Shown in pieces: positions 33,999 through 42,614 of a DNA stretch of 64,000 nt (position 1 is its first letter; every line of letters starts with the position of its first letter). The stretch is from JBGPLJ01 sp963826145 (GTDB lineage: Bacteria > Pseudomonadota > Gammaproteobacteria > Steroidobacterales > Steroidobacteraceae). Position numbers and translations under genes: made by a program. The DNA lies in the NCBI GenBank assembly GCA_963826145.1, contig CAWGVW010000001.1, positions 1,809,197 through 1,873,196 on the forward strand, in the 5' to 3' direction. Under the pieces are notes generated by a model, which was given only the letters and a program-made list of their open reading frames with translations, was not told the origin of the DNA and did not search any database.

Positions 33999-34607
33999 AT
34001 GAAAAAGCGCACCCAACTCGCCTTCACGCTCATGGAACTCCTGGTCGTCATCGCGATCGCCGGCGTGCTGGTGACGTTCGCGGTGCCGAACCTCCAGAAC
34101 TTCCTCAAGAACAACAAGATGACCGGTGTGGCCAACGACATGCTCACCGCGCTGACGATTGCGCGCAGCGAGTCGATCAAGCTGCAGCAACCCGTCGCGC
34201 TGTGCGCCTCGACGAATCCCAAGGCCGCAAATCCAAGCTGTACGGTTGGCACATTTACGCCGGGTTGGGTCGTCTGGGTCGACGCAAACAACAACGGACT
34301 GCATGACAACGGCGAGCGCATCATCATGGCGCGCGATGCGCTCGACCCGGCAATCTCGGCAGTCGCGAACAACGCATATCTCGTGTCTTACGCATCGACG
34401 GGTTTCACGCAGACGAACCCGGGCGGCCGCGTTGCTACCACGCAAATCGCCATGTGTGACGACCGCCACAACACTCAGACGCTGGGAACTCAGTCGGCAG
34501 CGCGCGGCGTCACCATCAGCACCACGGGACGTGCGCGCGTCACCCGCATCCTGGCTGAGATCACGAACATCATCGCCGTGACCGGCACCCTTGGAAACTG
34601 CACCTAG
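33999..34607 (+). CDS. fimU: Minor pseudopilin, GspH/FimT family (FimU-like)
   Basis: A 202-residue prepilin-like protein. A short leader MKKRTQLA precedes FTLMELLVVIAIAGVLVTFA; the +5 Glu is present and the -1 residue is again Ala. The C-terminal part is a GspH domain with paired cysteines (ALCAST, NPSCTV, AMCDDR, GNCT). It belongs to the minor pilin complex at the pilus tip. ATG 33999 follows TATAGT (33986-33991) by 7 bp, so it may also have its own leaderless transcript. fimU rather than fimT is chosen from position before pilV. Confidence 0.85.
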   Translation: MKKRTQLAFTLMELLVVIAIAGVLVTFAVPNLQNFLKNNKMTGVANDMLTALTIARSESIKLQQPVALCASTNPKAANPSCTVGTFTPGWVVWVDANNNGLHDNGERIIMARDALDPAISAVANNAYLVSYASTGFTQTNPGGRVATTQIAMCDDRHNTQTLGTQSAARGVTISTTGRARVTRILAEITNIIAVTGTLGNCT

Positions 34608-34613
34608 GAGCCA

Positions 34614-35099
34614 ATGATGCCCCACAACCTCAAGACCCCGCGTCGCATGCTCGGCTTCAGCATCGTGGAAGCGATGGTCGCGCTGGTCGTCATGTCGGTC
34701 GGCATGCTGGGCATCGCCGGACTTTATGTTTCGAGCCTGAAGGCGGGTCGCACGGCCGTTCTGCGCACCAAGGCCGTCAACATGGCCTCGGACCTGGCAG
34801 ATCGCATCCGGGCGAATCGCACGGCGCGCAACGCCTATGACACCGCAGTGGTTGCCCCCTGCTCGGTTCCGGGCGGCGGGGCGACACTCGCCGAGACAAC
34901 CGCACGCAATCGCGCTGCGCTCGACACGTGCACCTGGCAGACAACGGTGCAGAACGAGTTGCCACAGGGCACCGTCAACTGCGTCTTCGTCGTCGGCGCA
35001 CCCGCCGGAATGCCGAACAGCTACATCGTCACGATCAACTGGCAGGAACCGGGCGAACAGCAGGCGTTCTCGTATCAGTTGCGCGTGCAGGCGTCATGA
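34614..35099 (+). CDS. pilV: Type IV pilus minor pilin PilV
   Basis: A 161-residue minor pilin. The leader MMPHNLKTPRRMLG is followed by FSIVEAMVALVVMSVGMLGIAGLYV, the PilV pattern, with Gly at -1 and Glu at +5. It needs the prepilin peptidase PilD, not encoded in the window. AGGAG lies 4-8 nt upstream and overlaps the fimU stop codon. The 3' end overlaps pilW by ATGA. It forms the priming complex with FimU, PilW and PilX. Confidence 0.93.
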   Translation: MMPHNLKTPRRMLGFSIVEAMVALVVMSVGMLGIAGLYVSSLKAGRTAVLRTKAVNMASDLADRIRANRTARNAYDTAVVAPCSVPGGGATLAETTARNRAALDTCTWQTTVQNELPQGTVNCVFVVGAPAGMPNSYIVTINWQEPGEQQAFSYQLRVQAS

Positions 35100-36232
35100 G
35101 CATGAAGCGCTCGCACATGACACCGGGCCGAATTGGCGGTATGAGCTTGGTCGAGCTGATGGTCGCCCTGGCGATCGGCAGTTTCCTCATGTGGGGAGCG
35201 ATCACGGTCTATTCGCGCAGCCGAACGACCTATCAGGTGAGCGAACAGGTTGCGCGGTTGCAGGAAAATGCGCGCTACGCGATCAGCGTGATTGAACCGG
35301 ACATCCGCCTCGCCAACTATTGGGGTCTGATGAACGATCCGACGGTGGTGACCGGCGCGGCGACGCCGGCGATGGGCGTGTCGCCGCTCAGTTTCAACAC
35401 GACGCCCTGCGGCACGAATTTCGCGCTGAATCTTGGTGAGATCATCCGCGGGGACAACAACACATTTACGCTTGGCCCCGGTCGCACTGCGGCGTGCAAC
35501 CCCTACAACTCGGCAGACGTGGCGGGCGGCACCGCCCAGCCGGGTGCCGACACGATTACAGTCCGCCGCGTCAATACCCAGACGTCGGTCGCCAGCAACC
35601 AGCGCCTGCAGCTCTATGTCACGCGCTGGGGTGGCTCATCGCAGGTTTTCGTGAGCAACACGGCGCCGGGCGCGCTCGGGCCGAACGCGGAAGTGCACGA
35701 CGTCATCGTCAACACCTACTACGTCGACGCAGATTCGGTCGGCCGGGTCGGCATTCCGTCGCTGCGCCGAAAGTCCCTCATCGGCACTGGCGCAGGTCCG
35801 GACTGGTCCGATCAGGAAATCATCTCAGGGGTCGAGGACATGCAGGTGCAGTTCGGCATCGACCTGGGCCGCGATGCGAATAACGACGGCGTTCCGGACG
35901 ACGGCGATGGCAACGGCCTGCCGGATTCCTACACCGGCATCGCGTCCCAGTGGGTGAACCCAAACGCCGTGCCGGCAACGGCCCTGGTAGTTTCGGTGCG
36001 CTTCTGGTTGCTGATTCGCTCGGAAACCCCTGAACAGGGCTTTTACGACACCAACACCTACGTCTACGGCGATCGCGCCGTGGCCAACGGCTTCACCAAC
36101 ATCCTGAATGCGGCCGGCGTCGGCAAGGCCTATCGGCCAGGGACGCCATCAACCTCGGTCGCCGCGAACTACCGGCGGATGCTGGTGTCCCGGACGATCC
36201 AGCTGCGCAACACCATGAGCATCGGACCATGA
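35096..36232 (+). CDS. pilW: Type IV pilus minor pilin PilW
   Basis: A 378-residue minor pilin, the largest of the set. The leader ends RIGG and the mature part begins MSLVELMVALAIGSFLMWGAITVY (Met at +1, Glu at +5). The C-terminal beta domain includes an acidic Asn/Asp stretch (DLGRDANNDGVPDDGDGNG, about residues 258-276) that looks like a calcium-binding loop. ATG 35096 overlaps the pilV stop. The frame is open upstream inside pilV, but the overlap start fits the leader length. Confidence 0.93.
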   Translation: MSMKRSHMTPGRIGGMSLVELMVALAIGSFLMWGAITVYSRSRTTYQVSEQVARLQENARYAISVIEPDIRLANYWGLMNDPTVVTGAATPAMGVSPLSFNTTPCGTNFALNLGEIIRGDNNTFTLGPGRTAACNPYNSADVAGGTAQPGADTITVRRVNTQTSVASNQRLQLYVTRWGGSSQVFVSNTAPGALGPNAEVHDVIVNTYYVDADSVGRVGIPSLRRKSLIGTGAGPDWSDQEIISGVEDMQVQFGIDLGRDANNDGVPDDGDGNGLPDSYTGIASQWVNPNAVPATALVVSVRFWLLIRSETPEQGFYDTNTYVYGDRAVANGFTNILNAAGVGKAYRPGTPSTSVAANYRRMLVSRTIQLRNTMSIGP

Positions 36233-36711
36233 AGACCCGTACGACAGAGCGAGCGATCACCTTGGGGCACCAGCACGGCGCTGCGCTGGTCGTTGGACTC
36301 ATTCTTCTCGTGGTGCTCACGCTGCTTGCGGTCTCGGGCATGAATACGGCGAGCACGGAACTCAGAATGGCGGGCAACGAACAGTTCCGCAAGCGCGCGT
36401 TCGAAGCGTCCGAGGCCGGTATCGAGCGTGGACTCGCGCAGGGGCCGTTCAACCCGGGCGCGCCGCCTGTGACAGTCGCGGTGACTCCGGCGGATCCCGC
36501 CGTCGTGGAGGATCGCTATTCCCTGCTGATCACGCCGGTCGGTGCGACCGCGGCACCGCCGGGCTACAGCCTCAAGACCTTTTCGGCCGAGCACTTCACG
36601 ATCCTGAGTCAGGGCGACTCGCTGCGCTCCGGCACGGCTGTACAGAACTCCGTGTCGACGCATACCCAGGGCCTGTTCCTGGTCGTGCCAATGCTGGACT
36701 CCTCCAGCTGA
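36229..36711 (+). CDS. pilX: Type IV pilus assembly protein PilX
   Basis: A 160-residue protein with an N-terminal hydrophobic segment after a His/Arg-rich leader (HQHGAALVVGLILLVVLTLLAVSGM) and the PilX pattern TELRMAGNEQFRKRAFEASEAGIERG. PilX is a pseudopilin-like component of the priming complex. The start overlaps the pilW stop (ATGA). Confidence 0.92.
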   Translation: MKTRTTERAITLGHQHGAALVVGLILLVVLTLLAVSGMNTASTELRMAGNEQFRKRAFEASEAGIERGLAQGPFNPGAPPVTVAVTPADPAVVEDRYSLLITPVGATAAPPGYSLKTFSAEHFTILSQGDSLRSGTAVQNSVSTHTQGLFLVVPMLDSSS

Positions 36712-36756
36712 TCGCCGTCGCCGCCCACTCAACGAATTCGCATACCGGAGCTCATC

Positions 36757-37113
36757 ATGCGCATCAAAGTACTCTCGCTTTTCGCACTTCTCGCGGCGAT
36801 CCTCAGCGGCCCCGCTCATGCGGTGCTCATCGCCACCGAACAGGCCATCGAGGCCAGCACGCGCTCGATCAGCCTTCCGGCAAGCCCGACGGGCGTCATC
36901 GTCGCCAAGCCCTGCCCCGCCTGTGCGCCGCTCGTACTGCACATGACAGCGGCCACGCGCCTCGCCGTCGGCAGGACACAGGTCTCGCTCGCGCAGCTGC
37001 AAAAGTTCGTTGCGTCCGGCGGCGAGCGCGGCATGGTCGTCTTCTATGACGCACGCCAGCGCACGATCACGCGCATCTCCGTCGAAGGCCAGCTGCCGGC
37101 AGGCAAGCCCTGA
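36757..37113 (+). CDS. Small exported protein between pilX and pilY1
   Basis: I do not recognise the family. It has 118 residues with a clear signal peptide (MRIKVLSLFALLAAILSGPAHA) and a mature part of about 96 residues containing KPCPACAPLVLHM, which has a CPxC pair that could bind metal or form a disulphide. GGAG lies 7 nt before ATG. It sits in the pilus operon between pilX and pilY1. PilY2 of Pseudomonas is also a small exported protein, but it lies on the other side of pilY1; no similarity can be claimed. Confidence 0.75.
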   Translation: MRIKVLSLFALLAAILSGPAHAVLIATEQAIEASTRSISLPASPTGVIVAKPCPACAPLVLHMTAATRLAVGRTQVSLAQLQKFVASGGERGMVVFYDARQRTITRISVEGQLPAGKP

Positions 37114-37187
37114 GCCGCAACTGAATCTGTCACTCCACCCCGACAAACGAACCGTCCCCTCGCGTTCGCAAGTTTGAGGAATCCACC

Positions 37188-40100
37188 ATGCGTCCCTCGA
37201 AAATCCGCGCCCTGAGTGTGCTTCTCGGCGCCTGCTACTGCCTGACGGTCAGCGCTCCTTCGCTCGCCGATGACACCGAGATTTTCGGCGCCAATCAGGC
37301 GATCGGCGTGGGCCTCAAGCCGAACATCCTGTTCATCATCGACACGTCCGGCAGTATGGACAGCGACGTCATCTCGCATAACCAGCCGTACAACCCGGCG
37401 ACAACCTATGCCGGCACGTGTGACAGGAACAACGTGTATTGGCGCCAGGACACAGGCACGCCGCCAGGCTGCGCCACGAATCAGTGGATCCCGGCCACGC
37501 AGCTCAAGTGCAATGCCGCGACGACTACGATCAACTCGCAGGGTCGCTACGTCGCGGTGAGGGCCGCCATGTGGAACCCGGGCACGGCACGCCGTCCGCG
37601 CAACAAGTGGATGGGGATAACCGCCGGAACGACGAACCAGCCCGTGGAATGCGCGGCCGACGCCGGCATTCACGGCGACGGCACGAGCCTCACGAAGCTC
37701 TATGCCCAGAACGGCGACCCGGCGAACCTGTGGACGTCAACGGCCGCGAACGCGATCACGTGGTCGGGCGGCGACAGTGCCGACGGCACCTACGTCATGT
37801 ACAGCGGCAACTACATGAACTGGTACTACGACATGAGCACGACGACGATCCTGTCGCGGCTCGACGTGGTGAAACAGGTTTCGACATCGATCGCGAATTC
37901 GGTCGACGACGTGAATCTCGGTCTCATGCGCTACAGCAATAACGGCGGTGGCGGCGAAGCATCGGCCGAAGGCGGCATGATGACCTACCCGGTGTCGGAC
38001 ATTGCGACCTCGCGCGCTGCGATCATCGCCGACATCAATAGTTACCAACCCGCGGGCAACACGCCGTTGTCCGAGACGCTCTATGAAGCCGGCCAATACT
38101 TCGCCGGTCGCGCGGTGGACTACGGTCTCACGTCGCGTATCAACGCCGGCACGGCGTTTCCGAGCGTCGCGTCGTCAAGGCAGGCCGCGAACCAGTCGCT
38201 CTACAAGACCCCGATGCAGTACTCCTGCCAGAAGAACTACATCGTCTACCTGACGGACGGCGAGCCGACAGCGGACAACAGCGCGGATGGCAAGATCATC
38301 GCGCTGCCGAACTTCGCGAGCCTCGCGGGCTCGAGCGACTGCGACGACACAGGTCCGGGCCGCTGTCTCGACGACATGGCACAGTACCTCTTCAAGGCGG
38401 ACCTGAACGCCGGCGTTCAGGGCACGCAGAATGTCATCACCTACACCATCGGCTTCGGCCCCGACGTCGCGGGCTCGACCTTCCTCAACAAGGTGGCGCA
38501 GCGCGGCGGCGGCGTGGCGTACACGGCTGACGACGTAGCAACGCTCACGGACGTCCTGACCACCATCGTCACGAACGTCGTGAAGCAGAACACGACCTTC
38601 ACCTCGCCCTCGGTCTCGGTGAACGCGTTCAATCGCACGCAGACGCTCGATAACCTGTACGTTTCGGTCTTCCGACCGGCGGACGAACTGCATTGGCCGG
38701 GCAACGTGAAGAAATACCGCGTGGCGAACGGCCAGATCGTCGATGCCGTCGGGAATCCCGCGATCGACAAGGGCTTCTTCAAGGACGGCACGCGCAGCTT
38801 CTGGTCGGGCGTCAACGATGGCAACGCGGTCGACCAGGGCGGCGCCGCGAGCCAGATTCCTGTGCCCGGCTCACGCAAGGTCTACACCTATCTGGGCACC
38901 AACACGACGCTCACGAATCCGGTCAACGCGGTGGCACAAGCCAATGCGGCGCTGACGGACGCGATCCTCGGGCTCGGGGCCGCCGGACTTCCGCCGCGTG
39001 CGGACCTCATCGAGTGGGTTCGCGGCCGCGATACCGAAGATGACAATAACAACGGCGACGTGAACGAGCCGCGCCTGTCCATGGGCGACCCGGTGCACTC
39101 CAAGCCGGCGGTCGTCATCTATGGCGGCACAGCCGCCGCCAATGACATCAACGACGCGGTGGTGTACGCGTCCACAAACGACGGCTACCTGCACGCCGTC
39201 GACGTGAGCACCGGGCAGGAACTCTGGTCGTTCATTCCCCGCGACCTGCTCGCCTCGATGCCAGCGCTCTTCCTGAATGGCATCCAGAGCAATAAGCACT
39301 ATGCCCTCGACGGCGACCTGCGCGTCTTCAAGATCGACCGCAACGCGAACGGCGTCATCGAGCCGGCCAACGGCGACAAAGTGTACCTGTACTTCGGCAT
39401 GCGCCGCGGCGGCAGCAACTACTACGCGCTCGACATCACAGCCAAGAACAGCCCCGTCTACATGTGGACGCTGACGCCGGCTGAACTGCCGGCGCTGGGC
39501 CAAACCTGGTCGACGCCGGTCGTCGCGAAGGTGAACATTTCGGGTGCCACGCAGAACGCCGACAAGTTCGTGCTGCTCTTCGCGGGCGGCTACGAGGACA
39601 GCCAGGACAACGAGGCCTACAACACCGACCTCACCGGCAACCGCATCTACATGGTCGATGCCGTCAGCGGCGCACTGTTGTGGAACGTCGGCGGCCCGGC
39701 GGGAGCTGGCGTACCGGCTCCGGACCTGAGCCTCGCGAAGATGAACAATTCGATTCCCGCGGATGTCCTGGTGCTCGACATGAACCAGGACGGCTTTGCC
39801 GATCGCCTGTATGCGCCGGACACGGGCGGGCGCCTCTGGCGCTTCGACATCACGAACGGCAATCCGAAGGCAACGCTCGTCGCGGGCGGCGTGATCGCGG
39901 CGCTCGGCGACGGCGAGCTTTCCTCGCCGACCATTGCCGATGCGCGCCGCTTCTACAGCGTCCCGGACGCAACAGTGGTACGTAACCGCGGCAGCAACCC
40001 GTTCCTCGCCCTCGTCGTCGGATCGGGCTTCCGCGGGCATCCGCTCAACATGAACATCCGTGACCGGCTGTACATGATCAAGGACGCCTCGCCGTTCAAC

Positions 40101-40631
40101 GCGCTGACGCAGGCTCAGTACAACACGATCATGACGACGCCCACGTGGACGCTCGACAACCAGCTCGTGAACATTACCGACAATCTGAACGCGATAGTCT
40201 CGACGACCGACAAGGGATGGAAGCTTGAACTGCGCGAGGGTGCGAGCACCTGGATTGGCGAGAAGGCGCTGTCACAGGCGACGATATTCAACAATCGGGT
40301 GTTTTTCACGACCTACTTGCCGCAGACAACGGCGGCCGCCGATCCGTGCGCGGTCGGCCAGGGCACCAACCGGGCCTGGGCGATCAGCCTCTTCAACGGC
40401 GCTCCGGTCGAGAACCTGGACGGCCTGTCGTCGACCAACCGCGAAGACCGCTACCACACCCTCGAGCAGGGCGGCATCGCGCCGGAAGTCGTGTTCCTCT
40501 TCCCGGACAACGGCTCCACGGTCACGAATCGACCGCTCCTGTGCCTGTCGGGCGTCGAAGTGCTGGCTGGCGTCTGCGTGAATGCCGGCGCACCGGTGCG
40601 CAGTTTCTGGCAGGAACAGGGAACGAACTGA
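37188..40631 (+). CDS. pilY1: Type IV pilus tip adhesin/assembly protein PilY1
   Basis: A 1147-residue exported protein with a signal peptide ending SLADD. The N-terminal von Willebrand A-like domain has the MIDAS motif ILFIIDTSGSMDSD (about residue 46). The C-terminal half is the PilY1 beta-propeller domain (VYASTNDGYLHAVDVSTGQELWSFIPRDLL, FGMRRGGSNYYALDI). Two Asp/Asn-rich loops look like calcium sites: TEDDNNNGDVNE near residue 614 and DMNQDGFADRLY near residue 865. PilY1 promotes pilus extension and acts in adhesion and surface sensing in relatives. The stop overlaps the frame leading to pilE. Confidence 0.95.
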   Translation: MRPSKIRALSVLLGACYCLTVSAPSLADDTEIFGANQAIGVGLKPNILFIIDTSGSMDSDVISHNQPYNPATTYAGTCDRNNVYWRQDTGTPPGCATNQWIPATQLKCNAATTTINSQGRYVAVRAAMWNPGTARRPRNKWMGITAGTTNQPVECAADAGIHGDGTSLTKLYAQNGDPANLWTSTAANAITWSGGDSADGTYVMYSGNYMNWYYDMSTTTILSRLDVVKQVSTSIANSVDDVNLGLMRYSNNGGGGEASAEGGMMTYPVSDIATSRAAIIADINSYQPAGNTPLSETLYEAGQYFAGRAVDYGLTSRINAGTAFPSVASSRQAANQSLYKTPMQYSCQKNYIVYLTDGEPTADNSADGKIIALPNFASLAGSSDCDDTGPGRCLDDMAQYLFKADLNAGVQGTQNVITYTIGFGPDVAGSTFLNKVAQRGGGVAYTADDVATLTDVLTTIVTNVVKQNTTFTSPSVSVNAFNRTQTLDNLYVSVFRPADELHWPGNVKKYRVANGQIVDAVGNPAIDKGFFKDGTRSFWSGVNDGNAVDQGGAASQIPVPGSRKVYTYLGTNTTLTNPVNAVAQANAALTDAILGLGAAGLPPRADLIEWVRGRDTEDDNNNGDVNEPRLSMGDPVHSKPAVVIYGGTAAANDINDAVVYASTNDGYLHAVDVSTGQELWSFIPRDLLASMPALFLNGIQSNKHYALDGDLRVFKIDRNANGVIEPANGDKVYLYFGMRRGGSNYYALDITAKNSPVYMWTLTPAELPALGQTWSTPVVAKVNISGATQNADKFVLLFAGGYEDSQDNEAYNTDLTGNRIYMVDAVSGALLWNVGGPAGAGVPAPDLSLAKMNNSIPADVLVLDMNQDGFADRLYAPDTGGRLWRFDITNGNPKATLVAGGVIAALGDGELSSPTIADARRFYSVPDATVVRNRGSNPFLALVVGSGFRGHPLNMNIRDRLYMIKDASPFNALTQAQYNTIMTTPTWTLDNQLVNITDNLNAIVSTTDKGWKLELREGASTWIGEKALSQATIFNNRVFFTTYLPQTTAAADPCAVGQGTNRAWAISLFNGAPVENLDGLSSTNREDRYHTLEQGGIAPEVVFLFPDNGSTVTNRPLLCLSGVEVLAGVCVNAGAPVRSFWQEQGTN

Positions 40632-40654
40632 TGACCGTCACTACTGGAGATTCC

Positions 40655-41104
40655 ATGACAAATCGTCAGCGTGGCTTCACGCTCGTCGAACTGCTGACCG
40701 TGATGGTCGTGATCGCGATCATTGCCGCCATCGCCGTACCGAGTTATCGCAAGTACTTGCTGCGCACGCAGCGCACCGATGCGAAAACTGCGTTGCTGCA
40801 GGCACAAACGGCCGAAGAAAAGTTCCTGCTGCAGAACAACCTCTATACGGCGAACCTCACGGGCGGTGCTGGCGTCGGCCTCGGGCTCCAGGCCGTGTCG
40901 GAAAAGGGTTTCTACACCATCGACATTCCGGCCTTGACCAATACAGATGGCAGCAACGGATTCACGCTTCGCGCCCGGCCCGCGGCAGTCGCTGGAGGCC
41001 AGGCCGATGACACGGATTGCGTGGTGTTTACCCTCGACGGCTCTGGTGTGCGAACGGCGACCAACTCGGGCGGCGCCGACAATACGGCAGCTTGCTGGAG
41101 ATGA
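40655..41104 (+). CDS. pilE: Type IV pilin-like protein PilE (minor pilin)
   Basis: A 149-residue pilin. The short leader MTNRQRG precedes FTLVELLTVMVVIAIIAAIAVPSY, the classical type IV pilin N-terminus (Gly -1, Glu +5). The C-terminal disulphide pair is present (DDTDCVVF and TAACWR). ATG 40655 has GGAG (40646-40649) 5 nt upstream and gives the normal leader length. An ATG overlapping the pilY1 stop (40631) would add 8 residues. By position it is PilE of the minor pilin operon rather than the major pilin PilA. Confidence 0.92.
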   Translation: MTNRQRGFTLVELLTVMVVIAIIAAIAVPSYRKYLLRTQRTDAKTALLQAQTAEEKFLLQNNLYTANLTGGAGVGLGLQAVSEKGFYTIDIPALTNTDGSNGFTLRARPAAVAGGQADDTDCVVFTLDGSGVRTATNSGGADNTAACWR

Positions 41105-41142
41105 TTGCGACGTGCCAATGCGCAGCTGGCGCGTCGGTACGT

Positions 41143-42081
41143 TCAGGTCGGACGCAGCGACTTCGGCAGGCTGAAAATCACATGCTCGGGCCGGCCGATC
41201 ATTTCTTCGGCGCCGATGCCGCCCCAGGAACGCAATCGCTCGACGACGTCGGCGACGAGGATCTCTGGCGCTGACGCCCCGGCCGTAATGCCCGCGGCGC
41301 GTTTGCCCTCGAACCACGAACGCTTCAAATCGTCGGATCCATCGACGAGATAGCCGGGCACACCTGCCCGCTCGGCCAGTTCGCGCAATCGATTCGAGTT
41401 GGAGCTGGCGCGCGAACCGACGACCACCAGCACATCACACTCCTTGAGGAGCCGCTTGACGGCATCCTGGCGATTCTGCGTCGCGTAGCAGATGTCTTCC
41501 TTGCGCGGACCCGCGAGCGCTGGAAAGCGTGCTCGCAGCGCATCGACCACTTCCGCCGTGTCGTCGACCGACAGGGTCGTCTGGGTCACGAAAGCCACGC
41601 GCTCGGGATTGCCGATCTCGAGCCGCTCGACATCAGCGACCGACTCGACCAGGAGTATTCGCCCGCCGAACGAGGTATCGAACTGCCCCATTGTGCCCTC
41701 GACCTCCGGATGGCCCGCATGGCCGATGAGAATGACCTCACGCGCGTCGCGCGCGTAGCGCGACACCTCCATGTGCACTTTGGTGACGAGCGGACAGGTG
41801 GCATCGAAGACATTGAGGCCACGCCGCCGGGCTTCCTGCTGGACCGCCCGCGGCACGCCGTGGGCGCTGAAGATGACCGTGGCGCCGTCGGGGACCTGGT
41901 CCAGTTCATCGACGAATACCGCCCCGAGCGCGCGCAGGCGCTCGACCACGTGGCGGTTGTGCACAACCTCATGCCGCACGTGGATCGGCGGACCGAAGAC
42001 GCCGAGCGCGCGCTCGACAATCTCGATTGCCCGGTCGACGCCAGCGCAGAATCCCCGCGGGTTCGCGAGCAGTATCTTCAC
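41143..42081 (-). CDS. ispH: 4-Hydroxy-3-methylbut-2-enyl diphosphate reductase
   Basis: The last enzyme of the MEP isoprenoid pathway, making IPP and DMAPP. The three cysteines that hold the iron-sulphur cluster are in NPRGFCAGV, DATCPLVTKVH and DICYATQNRQ; the substrate-binding His residues are in VRHEVVHN and GHAGHPEVEGTMGQ, and the conserved SSNSNRL is present. GTG 42081 (VKILLANPRG) gives 312 residues, the usual length, and overlaps the lspA stop by GTGA. Upstream frame is inside lspA. In Pseudomonas fkpB lies between lspA and ispH; it is absent here. Confidence 0.96.
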   Translation of the reverse strand: MKILLANPRGFCAGVDRAIEIVERALGVFGPPIHVRHEVVHNRHVVERLRALGAVFVDELDQVPDGATVIFSAHGVPRAVQQEARRRGLNVFDATCPLVTKVHMEVSRYARDAREVILIGHAGHPEVEGTMGQFDTSFGGRILLVESVADVERLEIGNPERVAFVTQTTLSVDDTAEVVDALRARFPALAGPRKEDICYATQNRQDAVKRLLKECDVLVVVGSRASSNSNRLRELAERAGVPGYLVDGSDDLKRSWFEGKRAAGITAGASAPEILVADVVERLRSWGGIGAEEMIGRPEHVIFSLPKSLRPT

Positions 42082-42614
42082 AACGGCGCCGGATCCTTCG
42101 AACCGCGCCTGACATCGAGCGCCAGGTCGATGAGGAGCAGGATTGCACCGAGGGTGATCGACGAGTCCGCGACATTGAAGGCCGGGAAATCGAAACTGCG
42201 GTAGTGGAAGTGCACGAAGTCGACCACATGGCCATGCCATACCCGGTCGATCACGTTGCCCAGCGCGCCGCCGACGATGAAGGCGCAGGCCGCGGCCTGC
42301 AGCGCAGGCGGGTTCTTCGCCCGCATCCAGAGCGGCAGGGCGACGCTCACTGCGAGCCCAAGGCCAATGAAGAGCCAGCGCTGCCAGCCCGCCGCCTGGG
42401 CGAGAAAGCTGAAGGCCGCGCCCGTGTTGTGCGTGCGGATGATGTCGAGGAATGGCGTGACCGGTAGCGACTGGTAGAGTTCGAGGTGCGCGACAATCCA
42501 GGCCTTCGTCGCCTGGTCAAGCACAATCACGAGCACCGAAAACCAGAGCCAGCGGACAGCCGCCGGAACGACGGCGGCAGGAGCGGCGGATTGCACAGGG
42601 GCTTTATCGGTCAC
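42078..42614 (-). CDS. lspA: Lipoprotein signal peptidase (signal peptidase II)
   Basis: A 178-residue inner-membrane aspartic protease that removes the signal peptide of lipidated lipoproteins, several of which are encoded in this window. Four membrane helices are visible; the catalytic aspartates are in GGALGNVIDRVWHGHVVDFVHF and FNVADSSI, and the motif NTGAAFSF is present. An Ala/Pro-rich N-terminus of about 18 residues precedes the first helix. ATGA overlap with ileS, GTGA overlap with ispH. Confidence 0.96.
   Translation of the reverse strand: MTDKAPVQSAAPAAVVPAAVRWLWFSVLVIVLDQATKAWIVAHLELYQSLPVTPFLDIIRTHNTGAAFSFLAQAAGWQRWLFIGLGLAVSVALPLWMRAKNPPALQAAACAFIVGGALGNVIDRVWHGHVVDFVHFHYRSFDFPAFNVADSSITLGAILLLIDLALDVRRGSKDPAPL

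Noticed and set aside
36757..37113. Calling the small gene pilY2
   Set aside because: Position relative to pilY1 differs from Pseudomonas and no shared motif could be recognised.
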